Below, piece by piece: positions 1 to 6,995 of a DNA stretch of 15,244 bases. This DNA comes from CAXTTV01 sp964247295 (GTDB lineage Bacteria; Chloroflexota; Ktedonobacteria; Ktedonobacterales; Ktedonobacteraceae). Made by a program: the position numbers and the translations under genes. Positions within the stretch are counted from its first letter, which is position 1. Each line of letters begins with the position of its first letter. The stretch is from positions 1 through 15,244 of the forward strand of contig CAXTTV010000122.1 in NCBI GenBank assembly GCA_964247295.1, in the 5' to 3' direction. The notes under the pieces were generated by a model that was given only the letters and a program-made list of their open reading frames with translations, was not told where the DNA came from and ran no database searches.

Positions 1-1
1 G

Positions 2-1609
2 GATTATATTCATCGTCAGGGAATTATTCACCGAGATATTAAGGCCTCGAATGTGTTATTGGATACTGACGGCCATTGCTATCTTTCCGATTTTGGAATT
101 GCGAGGGTGATGAGTGAGTCAACGCAGTTAACCAATACTGGTAATGTGTTAGGAACTGTAGATTATATTGCGCCCGAACTGTTTGAGGCAAATGGGCGAG
201 CGACAAAGAAAAGCGATCTCTATTCCCTTGGTGTGTTGTTATTCGAGATGGTCGCGGGACGTGTGCCCTTTACTGCTGAGAACCAGATTGCATTAATTAC
301 CATGCATATGACCAGGCAGCCGCCATCACCAAGAGCGTTCCGACCTCAGCTTTCGGCTCAAGTGGAACGAGTTGTGCTTCACGCGATGGAAAAGCGGCCA
401 GAGAAGCGCTTCGCGACCGCGACCGATATGGCGCTGGGCTTCTGTCGTGCCGCAAGCAACAAGGCGACACCTGCGGATATGGGGATGACCGGGCAAACCA
501 CGGTGGTGATGCCCCAAAACTCGGTTCGTTCCACAGGAGAGCAGCAGACCGTTCGTAACTCTGGCCCTCAGCCTTTGCGGCTTCGGAGCGGAGGGGAGAC
601 GCCGGCCTTTGTTCCCAGGGTCTCGGCGGCTCCTCCACAGACGCCTCCCTCGCAACCATCCTATATTCCTGGTCAGTATCCTGGCTCGCCTTACGAGGAT
701 TACCCACCACAGTTGCCTGTGCGCCGCCGAAGTTCAGTCCTGGTGGGATTTTTAGTGTTCCTGGCCTTACTGATCGTAACATCGGGTCTGGCTTATGCCG
801 TGGTATTTGATCCTCTGGGCTTTAGATCGTCTCCGCCAGTTCCCGCCTCCACTGCGGTAACGGTTGCTCCTACGGCGACGCCAACGATACCCCCAGCGAC
901 GCCCACACCAAACGCGACTGCGACCGCCCAGGTCAAAGCTACAGCCACAGCTACCGTTCAGACAAAGGCCACCGCCTCCGCAGTTGTCGCTACCACGGCC
1001 ACCGTTCAGGCAAAGGCCAGTGCGACTCCGGGTGTGATCGGGACCGCGACCACTGGGACACCACTGTATGCCGATGGTTTGACCAATCCCAATAATCCAG
1101 CAACGGCGAATGCTAAGTGGGTGCTTATACCTGGACATTGTGAGATCGCGGGCGATGGCTTTCATGTCAAGGAGAATCTCAAGGGGTTCAAGGTTCGTGG
1201 GTGCCATGAGTCAGCTTTGAACTATCAGAATCTATCGGCCTCGGTGGATATGACGATTACTTCCGGCCATACTGGTGGTTTTGTGTTCCGCCTGAATACA
1301 CCTCTGGAGATTTTTCACGGCTATCTGTTCGAGGTGGATGCTGCTGGCAATTACCGGGTCTCGAATTTTGATGTGACCGCGAAAACCATTCAGAACTGGA
1401 CCCCCTCCGATGCCTTAAAAAAAGGGGCTGATAAAAACACGCTACAGGTGATCGCGAAGGACCAGACCCTCCTGTTTTATGCCAACGGGACCTTTTTGAC
1501 TGCGATTACCGATAACACGTATACTTCGGGAACAATCGGTTTTCTGGCGACCGCGACCGATGCCCCCGCTGATGTGGTGTTTAGCAATCTAAAGATTTAT
1601 CAACAGTAG
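2..1609 (+). CDS. PknB-type Ser/Thr protein kinase with membrane anchor and lectin-like ectodomain (5' partial)
   Basis: The gene runs in from the left edge; the reading frame is open from base 2, so a start inside the window would be artificial. The visible 535 residues begin in the catalytic loop (HRDIKASN at residues 10-17), then DFG at 30-32 and APE at 57-59; the kinase C-lobe ends near residue 147. The ATP-binding N-lobe lies off the window. A Pro/Ser-rich linker follows, then one transmembrane helix at about 246-268, an Ala/Thr-rich stalk with repeated T-V-Q-x-K-A units (about 300-345), and an outside domain of roughly 180 residues resembling LamG/DUF1080-type beta-sandwich domains (family placement by pattern only). 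Expected role: membrane receptor kinase that senses an extracellular ligand and phosphorylates cytoplasmic Ser/Thr targets. It converges on the response regulator gene with a 7 bp gap and no visible terminator. Kinase identity is certain; ligand unknown. Confidence 0.93.
   Translation, partial: DYIHRQGIIHRDIKASNVLLDTDGHCYLSDFGIARVMSESTQLTNTGNVLGTVDYIAPELFEANGRATKKSDLYSLGVLLFEMVAGRVPFTAENQIALITMHMTRQPPSPRAFRPQLSAQVERVVLHAMEKRPEKRFATATDMALGFCRAASNKATPADMGMTGQTTVVMPQNSVRSTGEQQTVRNSGPQPLRLRSGGETPAFVPRVSAAPPQTPPSQPSYIPGQYPGSPYEDYPPQLPVRRRSSVLVGFLVFLALLIVTSGLAYAVVFDPLGFRSSPPVPASTAVTVAPTATPTIPPATPTPNATATAQVKATATATVQTKATASAVVATTATVQAKASATPGVIGTATTGTPLYADGLTNPNNPATANAKWVLIPGHCEIAGDGFHVKENLKGFKVRGCHESALNYQNLSASVDMTITSGHTGGFVFRLNTPLEIFHGYLFEVDAAGNYRVSNFDVTAKTIQNWTPSDALKKGADKNTLQVIAKDQTLLFYANGTFLTAITDNTYTSGTIGFLATATDAPADVVFSNLKIYQQ
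952..1018 (+). repeat. Imperfect direct repeat coding the kinase stalk
   Basis: Two 19-base copies differing at two positions (952-970 and 1000-1018, 48 bp apart, in frame) encode T-V-Q-x-K-A. A third, more diverged copy lies just upstream near 922-940 (T-A-Q-V-K-A). They build the Ala/Thr-rich stalk between the membrane helix and the ectodomain, probably by in-frame duplication. Confidence 0.6.
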
Positions 1610-1616
1610 ATATGCT

Positions 1617-2294
1617 CTACCGATCTTGAGGCCGGGACCGATCTCGTGGAGGTACCAGACGATGTTCTACAGCGAAGGCCGCCGCTTCGCTGCGTCTGGT
1701 AAGCCCCAATTTCTCTAAAATATGGCTGACATGATTGCGGGCCGTTTTCTCGCTTACAGAGATCGCCGCCGCGATCTGCTTATTGGTATAGCCGCGCGCG
1801 ACCAGAGCCAGGACCTCGCGCTCACGACCCGTAAGATCGCTTGCGGCTCCGGTCACGTCGGCACTTGCCAGGGCGTTTAGCCTTTGAACCGCCTGGTTGC
1901 GGGCCCGTTGATCCAGGTATGCCTCGCCTCTGGAAACAGCGCGCAGGGCCTTAAGAAGTTCCACCCGGTTCGCGTTTTTCAGAAGGTAGCCGCTGGCTCC
2001 AGCGAGGATTGAGGCCGGGACCGCATCCTCGTCGGTGTAGGAGGTAATCATCAGGATCTGAATGTCAGGCTTGAGGCTTTTAATTTCTCGGCAGGCCTCG
2101 ATGCCGCCCAACTTCTCCATTCGGACATCCATAAAGATTACCTGGGGATCGAGAAGCCCGACTTTGGCGATGGCCTCGGCCCCGTTACTAGCCTCACCCA
2201 CCACCGTGAGATCGGGCTCCAGCTCAAAAACGGTTCGCATACCCATTCGAACCATCTCATGATCATCAACAATCATCACGCGGATCTTACTCAT
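1617..2294 (-). CDS. NarL/FixJ-family response regulator (REC + LuxR HTH)
   Basis: This 225-residue protein has the standard two-domain layout. The receiver domain covers residues 3-118, with the acidic pair D10-D11, the phosphoacceptor D56 (in FMDVRM), T84 and K106. A LuxR-type helix-turn-helix covers about 152-215 (LTGREREVLALVARG, then the recognition helix near VSEKTARNHVSHIL). It should bind DNA as a phosphorylated dimer. It lies directly downstream of the histidine kinase gene: its ribosome-binding GAGG (complement of 2302-2305) overlaps the kinase stop codon, 7 nt from the ATG, so translation of the two is probably coupled. The cognate partner is therefore almost certainly that kinase. 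Target genes are unknown; the inverted repeat in the operon promoter is one candidate. Confidence 0.95.
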   Translation of the reverse strand: MSKIRVMIVDDHEMVRMGMRTVFELEPDLTVVGEASNGAEAIAKVGLLDPQVIFMDVRMEKLGGIEACREIKSLKPDIQILMITSYTDEDAVPASILAGASGYLLKNANRVELLKALRAVSRGEAYLDQRARNQAVQRLNALASADVTGAASDLTGREREVLALVARGYTNKQIAAAISVSEKTARNHVSHILEKLGLTRRSEAAAFAVEHRLVPPRDRSRPQDR

Positions 2295-2303
2295 CCTTCA
2301 ACC

Positions 2304-4220
2304 TCATTTCTTATTCAGAACAGGGAGATTAACATGGATACGCAGGCCACTGCCGGGAAGTGAACGTAGCTCAAAGCTTCCTCCCAACTCTTCGGCTCGT
2401 TCGCGCATTCCTTTGAGTCCATACCCTGAGTAGAGCCTCTCCTCATCCTGTGCATTTTCGGCCTCTAAGCCCAGACCGTCGTCCTCGATATCCATTGAGA
2501 TGCTGTGAGGATGATGGTATAGGCGTATGAAAATCTTTGTGGCATTGGCATGTTTGTATGCATTAGAGAGGGCCTCCTGGGCGATTCTAAAAAGCGTCGT
2601 CCCGATCTGAGCCAGCTTGTGGGCGGCCAGAGGATTTTCAGGCACTGGTTGCTCTTTTCCCTCAATTCTAAGCTCTATTGCCAGACCACTGATTGCCTCG
2701 AACTCTTTCACCTGGGTGGTGAGCATTTGTGTGATCGTCGTATCGCCACTGATCAAGGGCTTGAGCGTAAACATATAGTGCCGCGTCTCCCAGAGGGCCT
2801 GTTTTGAAACAGTGACCAGAGTTTCTAGCCGGGAGCTTAGCGGCTGAATCTCCGCGCGGCGATCTGGCTGTTCCTCTTCCAGGCGTTTAGAGAGAGCCAG
2901 ACAGGTTTCAGAGTGCAGGCTCAACATATACGTTAACTGGGCAACCCCATCGTGAATCTCGCGGGCGATCCGTCCCCGTTCAGCGGTTGCGGCCAGTGCG
3001 GTGCTTTGTTCGGTCAGGCGAATATTCTCCAGGGCGACCGCAAGCTGGGAACTGGCAAGGGTGAGAAAGCTTTCCTGTTTTTCATCGAAAGGTTGTTGAC
3101 GAACGCTCTCGGCCCCGACCAGCAGCCGGATCTGTTCATCAACAAAGACAGGGAGGTAGAGACGCGCAATCCCATTCTCAGATCTGCCGCGTTCAGAGTA
3201 AAGCATCTCAAAAGCTGCCAGCTTTTTTCTGGTCGTTGCCGTGTGAAGGAGCAGTGTATGACTGGTATCGGGGGAGGGGATATCAATGACACCAACCTCC
3301 TCAGAGAACTCTATTTTTGGTTCGGGAAGTTCAGGTGAGATAGGGAGGATCTGGGCCAGGATCACGCGTTCAAAATTGCCCCCGCGCTGGATCTGCCCAG
3401 CGCTTTGTTGGAGAAGCCTTTGACGATTGCTCGCCTCCGTCAGAAGCGTTTCCCCGATCTCAAGCAGCACACGCTGACGCTGAAGATCTGCCTGAATCTG
3501 TCGACGAATCTGAATATAGCGATAGAGGAGGGTTGCCATATAGGCAGCCAGGGTAGCCGCAATAGGCGCGTCGATCAGTGATCCTAGCAGATCTTGTGGC
3601 TGTGGTATGAAGGGTGCTATACCTGGAGGTGGGGAGTAGGCTCCAATGAGAATGAAAAGATCGTAGGCCAGGGCCGCCGCCAGACCGCCCCGGTAGCCAT
3701 AGGCAAAAGCGGCGGCAAAGGCTGAGGCCAGACCGTAGCGGTAGAATGGCGAGGCATCACCAAACATCGGTGTCCAGTAGGGCGCGGTATAGTAGGTAGC
3801 CAATCCGCAGATCAACACATCGAGGCCATAGATCAAAAGATCTTTAGCGATCGAGCGTCGACCGGAGAGAGGAGTGAGTAGACGTACCTTCTCACTTTGT
3901 TCCTCGACCAGATCTGCCTGATCGTGCGTTAGTATGCCGGTTGGTTGCCTTTTGAGCCATGGAGGTAGTGGTAGATTGGGTAAAAGGAGTTGAAATGGTG
4001 AGTAAAGGGTAATCGCGAGGGTTTCAACAAAGGTGATTGTGAGAAAGAGAGGGATCGTCATGGGAACAGTCGGTTTTGGCGGGTACTGGAGGCACCAGGC
4101 CAGAGCATAGATCCATGTTGCCCAGCGCCAGACCAGGAAAAAATAGCCAGGAGTGCTCTGTAGAACGCGAAGCTGCCCCTGTGAAGATGCAGAGCCAGGC
4201 CGTTTTTCAAAGTTAATCAC
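2304..4220 (-). CDS. Membrane sensor histidine kinase, NarX/DesK class (HisKA_3)
   Basis: The 638-residue protein starts at GTG 4220, chosen because AAAGGAG lies 8 nt upstream and an in-frame ATG is absent. Residues 25-235 contain about five or six hydrophobic segments, an uncharacterised membrane sensor region. A GAF-like domain occupies about 250-400. The HisKA_3 dimerisation box follows, with the predicted phosphorylated histidine H423 in REIHDGVAQ. The HATPase_c domain has the N-box N553 (NAYKHANA), DDGLG at 580-584 and GLKGMRERA from 601. This is the class that pairs with NarL-type regulators, and such a regulator follows 9 bp downstream. The membrane part and the GAF domain could sense a membrane state or a small ligand; the signal cannot be read from sequence. 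Confidence 0.94.
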   Translation of the reverse strand: MINFEKRPGSASSQGQLRVLQSTPGYFFLVWRWATWIYALAWCLQYPPKPTVPMTIPLFLTITFVETLAITLYSPFQLLLPNLPLPPWLKRQPTGILTHDQADLVEEQSEKVRLLTPLSGRRSIAKDLLIYGLDVLICGLATYYTAPYWTPMFGDASPFYRYGLASAFAAAFAYGYRGGLAAALAYDLFILIGAYSPPPGIAPFIPQPQDLLGSLIDAPIAATLAAYMATLLYRYIQIRRQIQADLQRQRVLLEIGETLLTEASNRQRLLQQSAGQIQRGGNFERVILAQILPISPELPEPKIEFSEEVGVIDIPSPDTSHTLLLHTATTRKKLAAFEMLYSERGRSENGIARLYLPVFVDEQIRLLVGAESVRQQPFDEKQESFLTLASSQLAVALENIRLTEQSTALAATAERGRIAREIHDGVAQLTYMLSLHSETCLALSKRLEEEQPDRRAEIQPLSSRLETLVTVSKQALWETRHYMFTLKPLISGDTTITQMLTTQVKEFEAISGLAIELRIEGKEQPVPENPLAAHKLAQIGTTLFRIAQEALSNAYKHANATKIFIRLYHHPHSISMDIEDDGLGLEAENAQDEERLYSGYGLKGMRERAEELGGSFELRSLPGSGLRIHVNLPVLNKK

Positions 4221-4228
4221 GCGAGACG

Positions 4229-4235
4229 CTCCTTT
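4229..4235 (-). promoter_or_regulatory. Ribosome binding site fixing the GTG start of the histidine kinase
   Basis: On the minus strand this reads AAAGGAG, 8 nt before GTG at 4220. It decides the otherwise ambiguous non-ATG start. Confidence 0.8.
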
Positions 4236-4274
4236 GCGCTATGTAAAGGAAAACGAAAGTGATCTGAGAGGCAA

Positions 4275-4303
4275 ATTATGCCTTTTTTTCTTCACTCTGT
4301 CAA
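4275..4303 (-). promoter_or_regulatory. Sigma70-like promoter of the histidine kinase-response regulator operon
   Basis: Reading the minus strand, a perfect -35 TTGACA (complement of 4298-4303), a 17 bp spacer and -10 CATAAT (complement of 4275-4280) are present. Transcription would start near 4268, giving a leader of about 48 nt. An inverted repeat AGGCA-AATTA-TGCCT (4269-4283) covers the -10 and the likely start point, so an operator there is plausible. The promoter is seen directly; the operator is inference. Confidence 0.75.
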
Positions 4304-4574
4304 TCAAAAAGCTGAAGCCAATATGCTTGAAATTTAGTGATTATTGGATGCAATAATCTGCATGAAATACCGAGGGCTTGTAATTTGTTCTAGCAAATAG
4401 AGCTATTTATGTGGTATCTTATTATCAAAGGATCAAACGTTCTCTTCCACTTTGGGTCAGGTATGTTAAGAATAGTCTTTTAGCCTGTATTCATAGTTTG
4501 TTGTTTGCAGGTATTTCCGCCCATAGTGGAGATTTAATAGGTTTGTTTTCCGAGAAGAAAGGGACGGTTCCTCC

Positions 4575-5003
4575 ATGAAGAATGCCGAGCGGAAGCGTAC
4601 AACGTTGCTGGCGACTCTTGATGAACTCAACCGACCTTTGCGTGTTCGACCAGTGCGCCTGCTGGGCCGAGATTGGTGGGCGATCGACTCTGATGATATC
4701 TGGCCCGGTATGGTTATGGACCTGCGCCGCCTTGGGTTTGAGGCAACTGCCTGGGAGGAAGAGGTTCTGGTCCGCGAAAGTGGCCCGATGCTCGAACCGC
4801 AGATGGAAGGACCGGCTGCTGAAACCGGCTTGAAGCCTTTTCCCGTTTTCCACCCCTCCATTCGCATTCGCAAAGAGGTTCCTCTAGAGCAGGATGATCG
4901 GATCTTTCGGTACCTGGACGAGGAGGATGAGGATGAGGATGAGGATGAAGACGAGGAAGAATTGGAGCCAGAGTCTCTGGACTCTGACTATGGCGTCTTA
5001 TAA
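4575..5003 (+). CDS. Hypothetical protein with strongly acidic C-terminal tail
   Basis: I do not recognise a family for this 142-residue protein. It has no signal peptide or membrane segment and is probably cytoplasmic. Residues 1-75 look like a compact folded domain with a Trp-rich stretch (DWWAIDSDDIWPG near 33-45) and alternating basic and hydrophobic residues. Residues 76-105 are Pro-rich, and from about 113 the chain is almost purely Asp/Glu, written by a GATGAG microrepeat, before ending S-D-Y-G-V-L. The ATG at 4575 has AAAGGGA about 10 nt upstream. It stands alone between the divergent promoter and its own terminator. Acidic tails of this sort can mimic nucleic acid or bind basic partners, but that is speculation. 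Confidence 0.75.
   Translation: MKNAERKRTTLLATLDELNRPLRVRPVRLLGRDWWAIDSDDIWPGMVMDLRRLGFEATAWEEEVLVRESGPMLEPQMEGPAAETGLKPFPVFHPSIRIRKEVPLEQDDRIFRYLDEEDEDEDEDEDEEELEPESLDSDYGVL
4926..4949 (+). repeat. GATGAG hexanucleotide microrepeat
   Basis: Three perfect GATGAG units (4926-4943) are followed by a GATGAA unit and more diverged GACGAG/GAAGAA units. The array encodes alternating Asp-Glu in the acidic tail. Gain or loss of units would keep the frame, so the tail length may vary between strains. Confidence 0.75.
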
Positions 5004-5023
5004 GTTTTGATACCTGTTCGATT

Positions 5024-5076
5024 AAAGATAATCTGATAGCCTTTCGATTAATGGCGGCTCGGAAGGTTATCTTTTT
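5024..5076 (+). terminator. Intrinsic terminator after the acidic-tail protein
   Basis: AAAGATAA (5024-5031) pairs with TTATCTTT (5067-5074). Inside it CCTTTCG (5039-5045) pairs with CGGAAGG (5060-5066, one G-T wobble), leaving a small bulge on the left arm, and T residues run to 5076. It begins 20 bp after the stop codon. Confidence 0.55.
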
Positions 5077-5138
5077 CCTCATGTAGGTTTCCCCCGCATA
5101 CCATTTCCCCTTCCGGTATTTTCTCTGTCGAACAGGCG

Positions 5139-5147
5139 TGCTATAAT
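5139..5147 (+). promoter_or_regulatory. Extended -10 promoter of the recombinase-like gene
   Basis: TGCTATAAT is an extended -10 (TGn plus perfect TATAAT at 5142-5147). The -35 is poor (TTTTCT at 5119-5124 with a 17 bp spacer), as is usual for this promoter class. A start near 5154 would leave a leader of about 45 nt before ATG 5199, with GGAAAGG (5181-5187) as the ribosome binding site. Confidence 0.65.
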
Positions 5148-5198
5148 GAAAAGCAAGAGAAAAACTAAAACCTTTATCCCGGAAAGGCGGCTCACAGT

Positions 5199-6203
5199 AT
5201 GCAGGAGGATATACGAGTAACTACTGACCCCCAGTCTGGGCATTCTGGATCTCCAGACGCCGCAATCGCGACGGTAGCACAGGAAGAGCTTTCTTCTACA
5301 TCGGTTGGTTCTGAGGGCACCCAGAAGTCAACCTCTCCTGCCCAATTTCTCAGCGATCGATCTTCTCTGGCGGAGTGCGCCGGGCCGTATCAGCAGGAGT
5401 TGAAGTTACGTGGCAAGTCTACGTACACAATTGCCTGCTTTCTGTCGGATCTAAAAATGTTTATGGGTGTGATAGGGGCGGACACGCCGGTTGGGCGGAT
5501 TACCAAAGAGCAGCTTGTCGATTGGTTGATGCGTCTGAAGTTTGGTCAGGGGCGGACGCCAGCCGCAAAGACGATGGCGCGCCGCGTTACGTTTCTCAAA
5601 AACTTTTTTGGGTGGCTAACCAGCGAGAATCTACTTCGAGAGGACCCCTCAGCCAGTCTGGTACTGGAGCGACCGATACCACCCCTGCCACAACTCCTGG
5701 AAGAAGAGGAGATCGATCGACTGCTGGAAAGTGCCGCGACCGATCCTCGATCCTATTGCCTTGTATATCTTGTTTTGCATGCTGGCCTGAAAAAGGAAGA
5801 GGTGATGGCCCTGAAGGTTCAGCATCTAGACCTGACCGATCCCCAGAGCCCAACAATCACTGTCCACTTTTCCGCATCGATCGGCAAGCAGCATCGGGAG
5901 CGCCGTTTAACATTACCCGCAGAGTTTACAGAGATCCTTCAAAGCTATCGTGAGCGTTACCATCCCTCATCTGAGCTTTTTACTTGCACGGACCGCAATC
6001 TTAACTATATTCTGGCGCGAGCTGTGAAAGATGCTGGTCTGGAGAAGCGTGTTACGCTTCAATTGCTTCGAGATACTTTTGCTGTGAGGCAGTTGCGCTC
6101 TGGTGTTCCAATGGATGCTTTGCGTGAACGTATGGGGCTTTCAGACGAGGCCTGGTTGGAGTCCAGGGAGAAATACCGACGGTTGGCCGCTCTAAAGGCA
6201 TGA
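5199..6203 (+). CDS. Tyrosine recombinase/integrase-like protein with incomplete catalytic set
   Basis: The 334-residue protein has a disordered Ser/Thr/Gln-rich N-terminus (1-50), a core-binding SAM-like domain (about 57-145) and a C-terminal lambda-integrase-type catalytic domain (about 165-330). Aligning by eye to XerC/D: the first Arg (GLR in the family) is K198 in HAGLKKEE; the beta-hairpin Lys is K230; the usual H-x-L-R is Q288-L-L-R291; the His/Trp of the LGH motif is L314 in MGLSD; the nucleophile Tyr is present (Y326). So Arg-I, His-II and His-III are replaced, while Lys, Arg-II and Tyr remain. Strand exchange is doubtful; DNA binding is plausible. It forms a single-gene unit with its own promoter and terminator. 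No phage genes, att repeats or cassettes are next to it, so a domesticated chromosomal role is likelier than a mobile one. Confidence 0.85.
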   Translation: MQEDIRVTTDPQSGHSGSPDAAIATVAQEELSSTSVGSEGTQKSTSPAQFLSDRSSLAECAGPYQQELKLRGKSTYTIACFLSDLKMFMGVIGADTPVGRITKEQLVDWLMRLKFGQGRTPAAKTMARRVTFLKNFFGWLTSENLLREDPSASLVLERPIPPLPQLLEEEEIDRLLESAATDPRSYCLVYLVLHAGLKKEEVMALKVQHLDLTDPQSPTITVHFSASIGKQHRERRLTLPAEFTEILQSYRERYHPSSELFTCTDRNLNYILARAVKDAGLEKRVTLQLLRDTFAVRQLRSGVPMDALRERMGLSDEAWLESREKYRRLAALKA

Positions 6204-6220
6204 TCACAAAGCACAGATCT

Positions 6221-6255
6221 AAGGAGAGAGTTTGCAGACTCTCTCCTTGTTTTTT
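6221..6255 (+). terminator. Strong intrinsic terminator of the recombinase-like gene
   Basis: A perfect 11 bp stem, AAGGAGAGAGT (6221-6231) with ACTCTCTCCTT (6238-6248), encloses a 6-base loop and is followed by GTTTTTT to 6255. The T tract overlaps the TAA stop of the convergent minus-strand gene (6254-6256). Read leftward the stem lacks a U tract, so efficient termination is expected only rightward. Confidence 0.9.
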
Positions 6256-6958
6256 AAAACTGTGGAGGAAGGGGCATCTGTGGAGGGGGCATCTGTGGCA
6301 TTTGATGGGTATAGATTGGCTGTGCCATAAAAAACTGCCGGGCTCGCTGTTGTTGCAGTTGCTTATTCAAGAGAACGGCATTAAGGATAATTGCCACGAT
6401 CGATAAGGGGCCAACAAGGAAAATGCCCAGGCCATCAGTGGCGACGACTAATACGATCGCTAAAGGCCAGTAAAGCATAAAACTTCCGAGCAGGAGCAAC
6501 AGACCGGGTAGAATTTTGTTCGCGATCAACCATCCAATTCCAAAGACGCCGCAAAGGGAGCAGAGGATCTCCACGATCAGGGGAGTGACTCCTGGTGTGG
6601 AAGGCTGCTGAAAAAATTGGACATTGACGGCAGGAGGTATCATCAAGGGCTGCCGAATATTATACATCTGTCCAATTGGAATATATGACGGTGGAGGCGT
6701 AGGTACCCCACCTAGAGGATAAATCGGCGGTGGAGCCGGATGGATAGAAGGCGGTGAATAACCATTCACCACCGACTCCTGATGTGGTTGTCGCTGCTGA
6801 TACCCCTCGTTATAGATTGGTGAAGAGTTTTGATCTTCAGAGCCAATCTCGTATTTTCTAGCCTCTTTAGGGCCTATTTGCTCAGACACAGAGCCGCAAC
6901 CGGGACAGATAATCTGATCCGAACTGATATTGTACCCACAACGTTTGCATGTATGCAT
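6254..6958 (-). CDS. Zinc-ribbon, proline-rich, multi-pass membrane protein of unknown function
   Basis: I choose the ATG at 6958 (234 residues) because AAAGGTG lies 7 nt upstream and the protein then opens directly with a zinc ribbon, C4-x2-C7-x10-C18-x2-C21. An upstream in-frame ATG at 7009 would overlap comEC by 14 nt and has no clear ribosome binding site. After the ribbon come a Pro/Tyr/Gln-rich linker (about 60-120) and three or so hydrophobic helices (about 124-197), beginning with a G-I-G-W-L-I-A-N pattern recalling TM2-like domains. A Gln/Met/Pro-rich tail follows. It is 37 nt downstream of comEC and probably in the same transcript. Zinc-ribbon plus membrane proteins of this style are common in Chloroflexota, but their function is unknown to me; a competence role is guilt by association only. 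Confidence 0.85.
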   Translation of the reverse strand: MHTCKRCGYNISSDQIICPGCGSVSEQIGPKEARKYEIGSEDQNSSPIYNEGYQQRQPHQESVVNGYSPPSIHPAPPPIYPLGGVPTPPPSYIPIGQMYNIRQPLMIPPAVNVQFFQQPSTPGVTPLIVEILCSLCGVFGIGWLIANKILPGLLLLLGSFMLYWPLAIVLVVATDGLGIFLVGPLSIVAIILNAVLLNKQLQQQRARQFFMAQPIYTHQMPQMPPPQMPLPPQF

Positions 6959-6995
6959 GGCTCTACACCTTTGTTTTCCTGACTGAAGCGTAATC

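Larger units (their letters stand above)
4221..4574. other. Intergenic region between divergent genes
   Basis: These 354 bases are AT-rich. They hold the minus-strand promoter and leader of the histidine kinase operon (4221-4303). From 4304 to 4574 I see no convincing -35/-10 pair for the rightward gene, only weak boxes such as TTGAAA at 4327, and no RNA gene or strong hairpin. AAAGGGA, about 10 nt before the ATG at 4575, is a probable ribosome binding site. Confidence 0.5.

Noticed and set aside
4269..4290. AGGCA-AATTA-TGCCT followed by seven T as a rightward terminator
   Set aside because: The stem is only 5 bp, no rightward transcript is expected there, and the T tract is the spacer of a near-perfect leftward promoter.
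4920..4960. CRISPR-like or satellite array
   Set aside because: Only an in-frame hexanucleotide microrepeat with no spacers; it codes the acidic tail.
5199..6203. Integrase marking an integrated element or genomic island
   Set aside because: No flanking direct repeats, cargo or phage genes are visible; the tRNA-Arg is more than 4 kb away and intact, with no partial 3' tRNA copy found near the recombinase.
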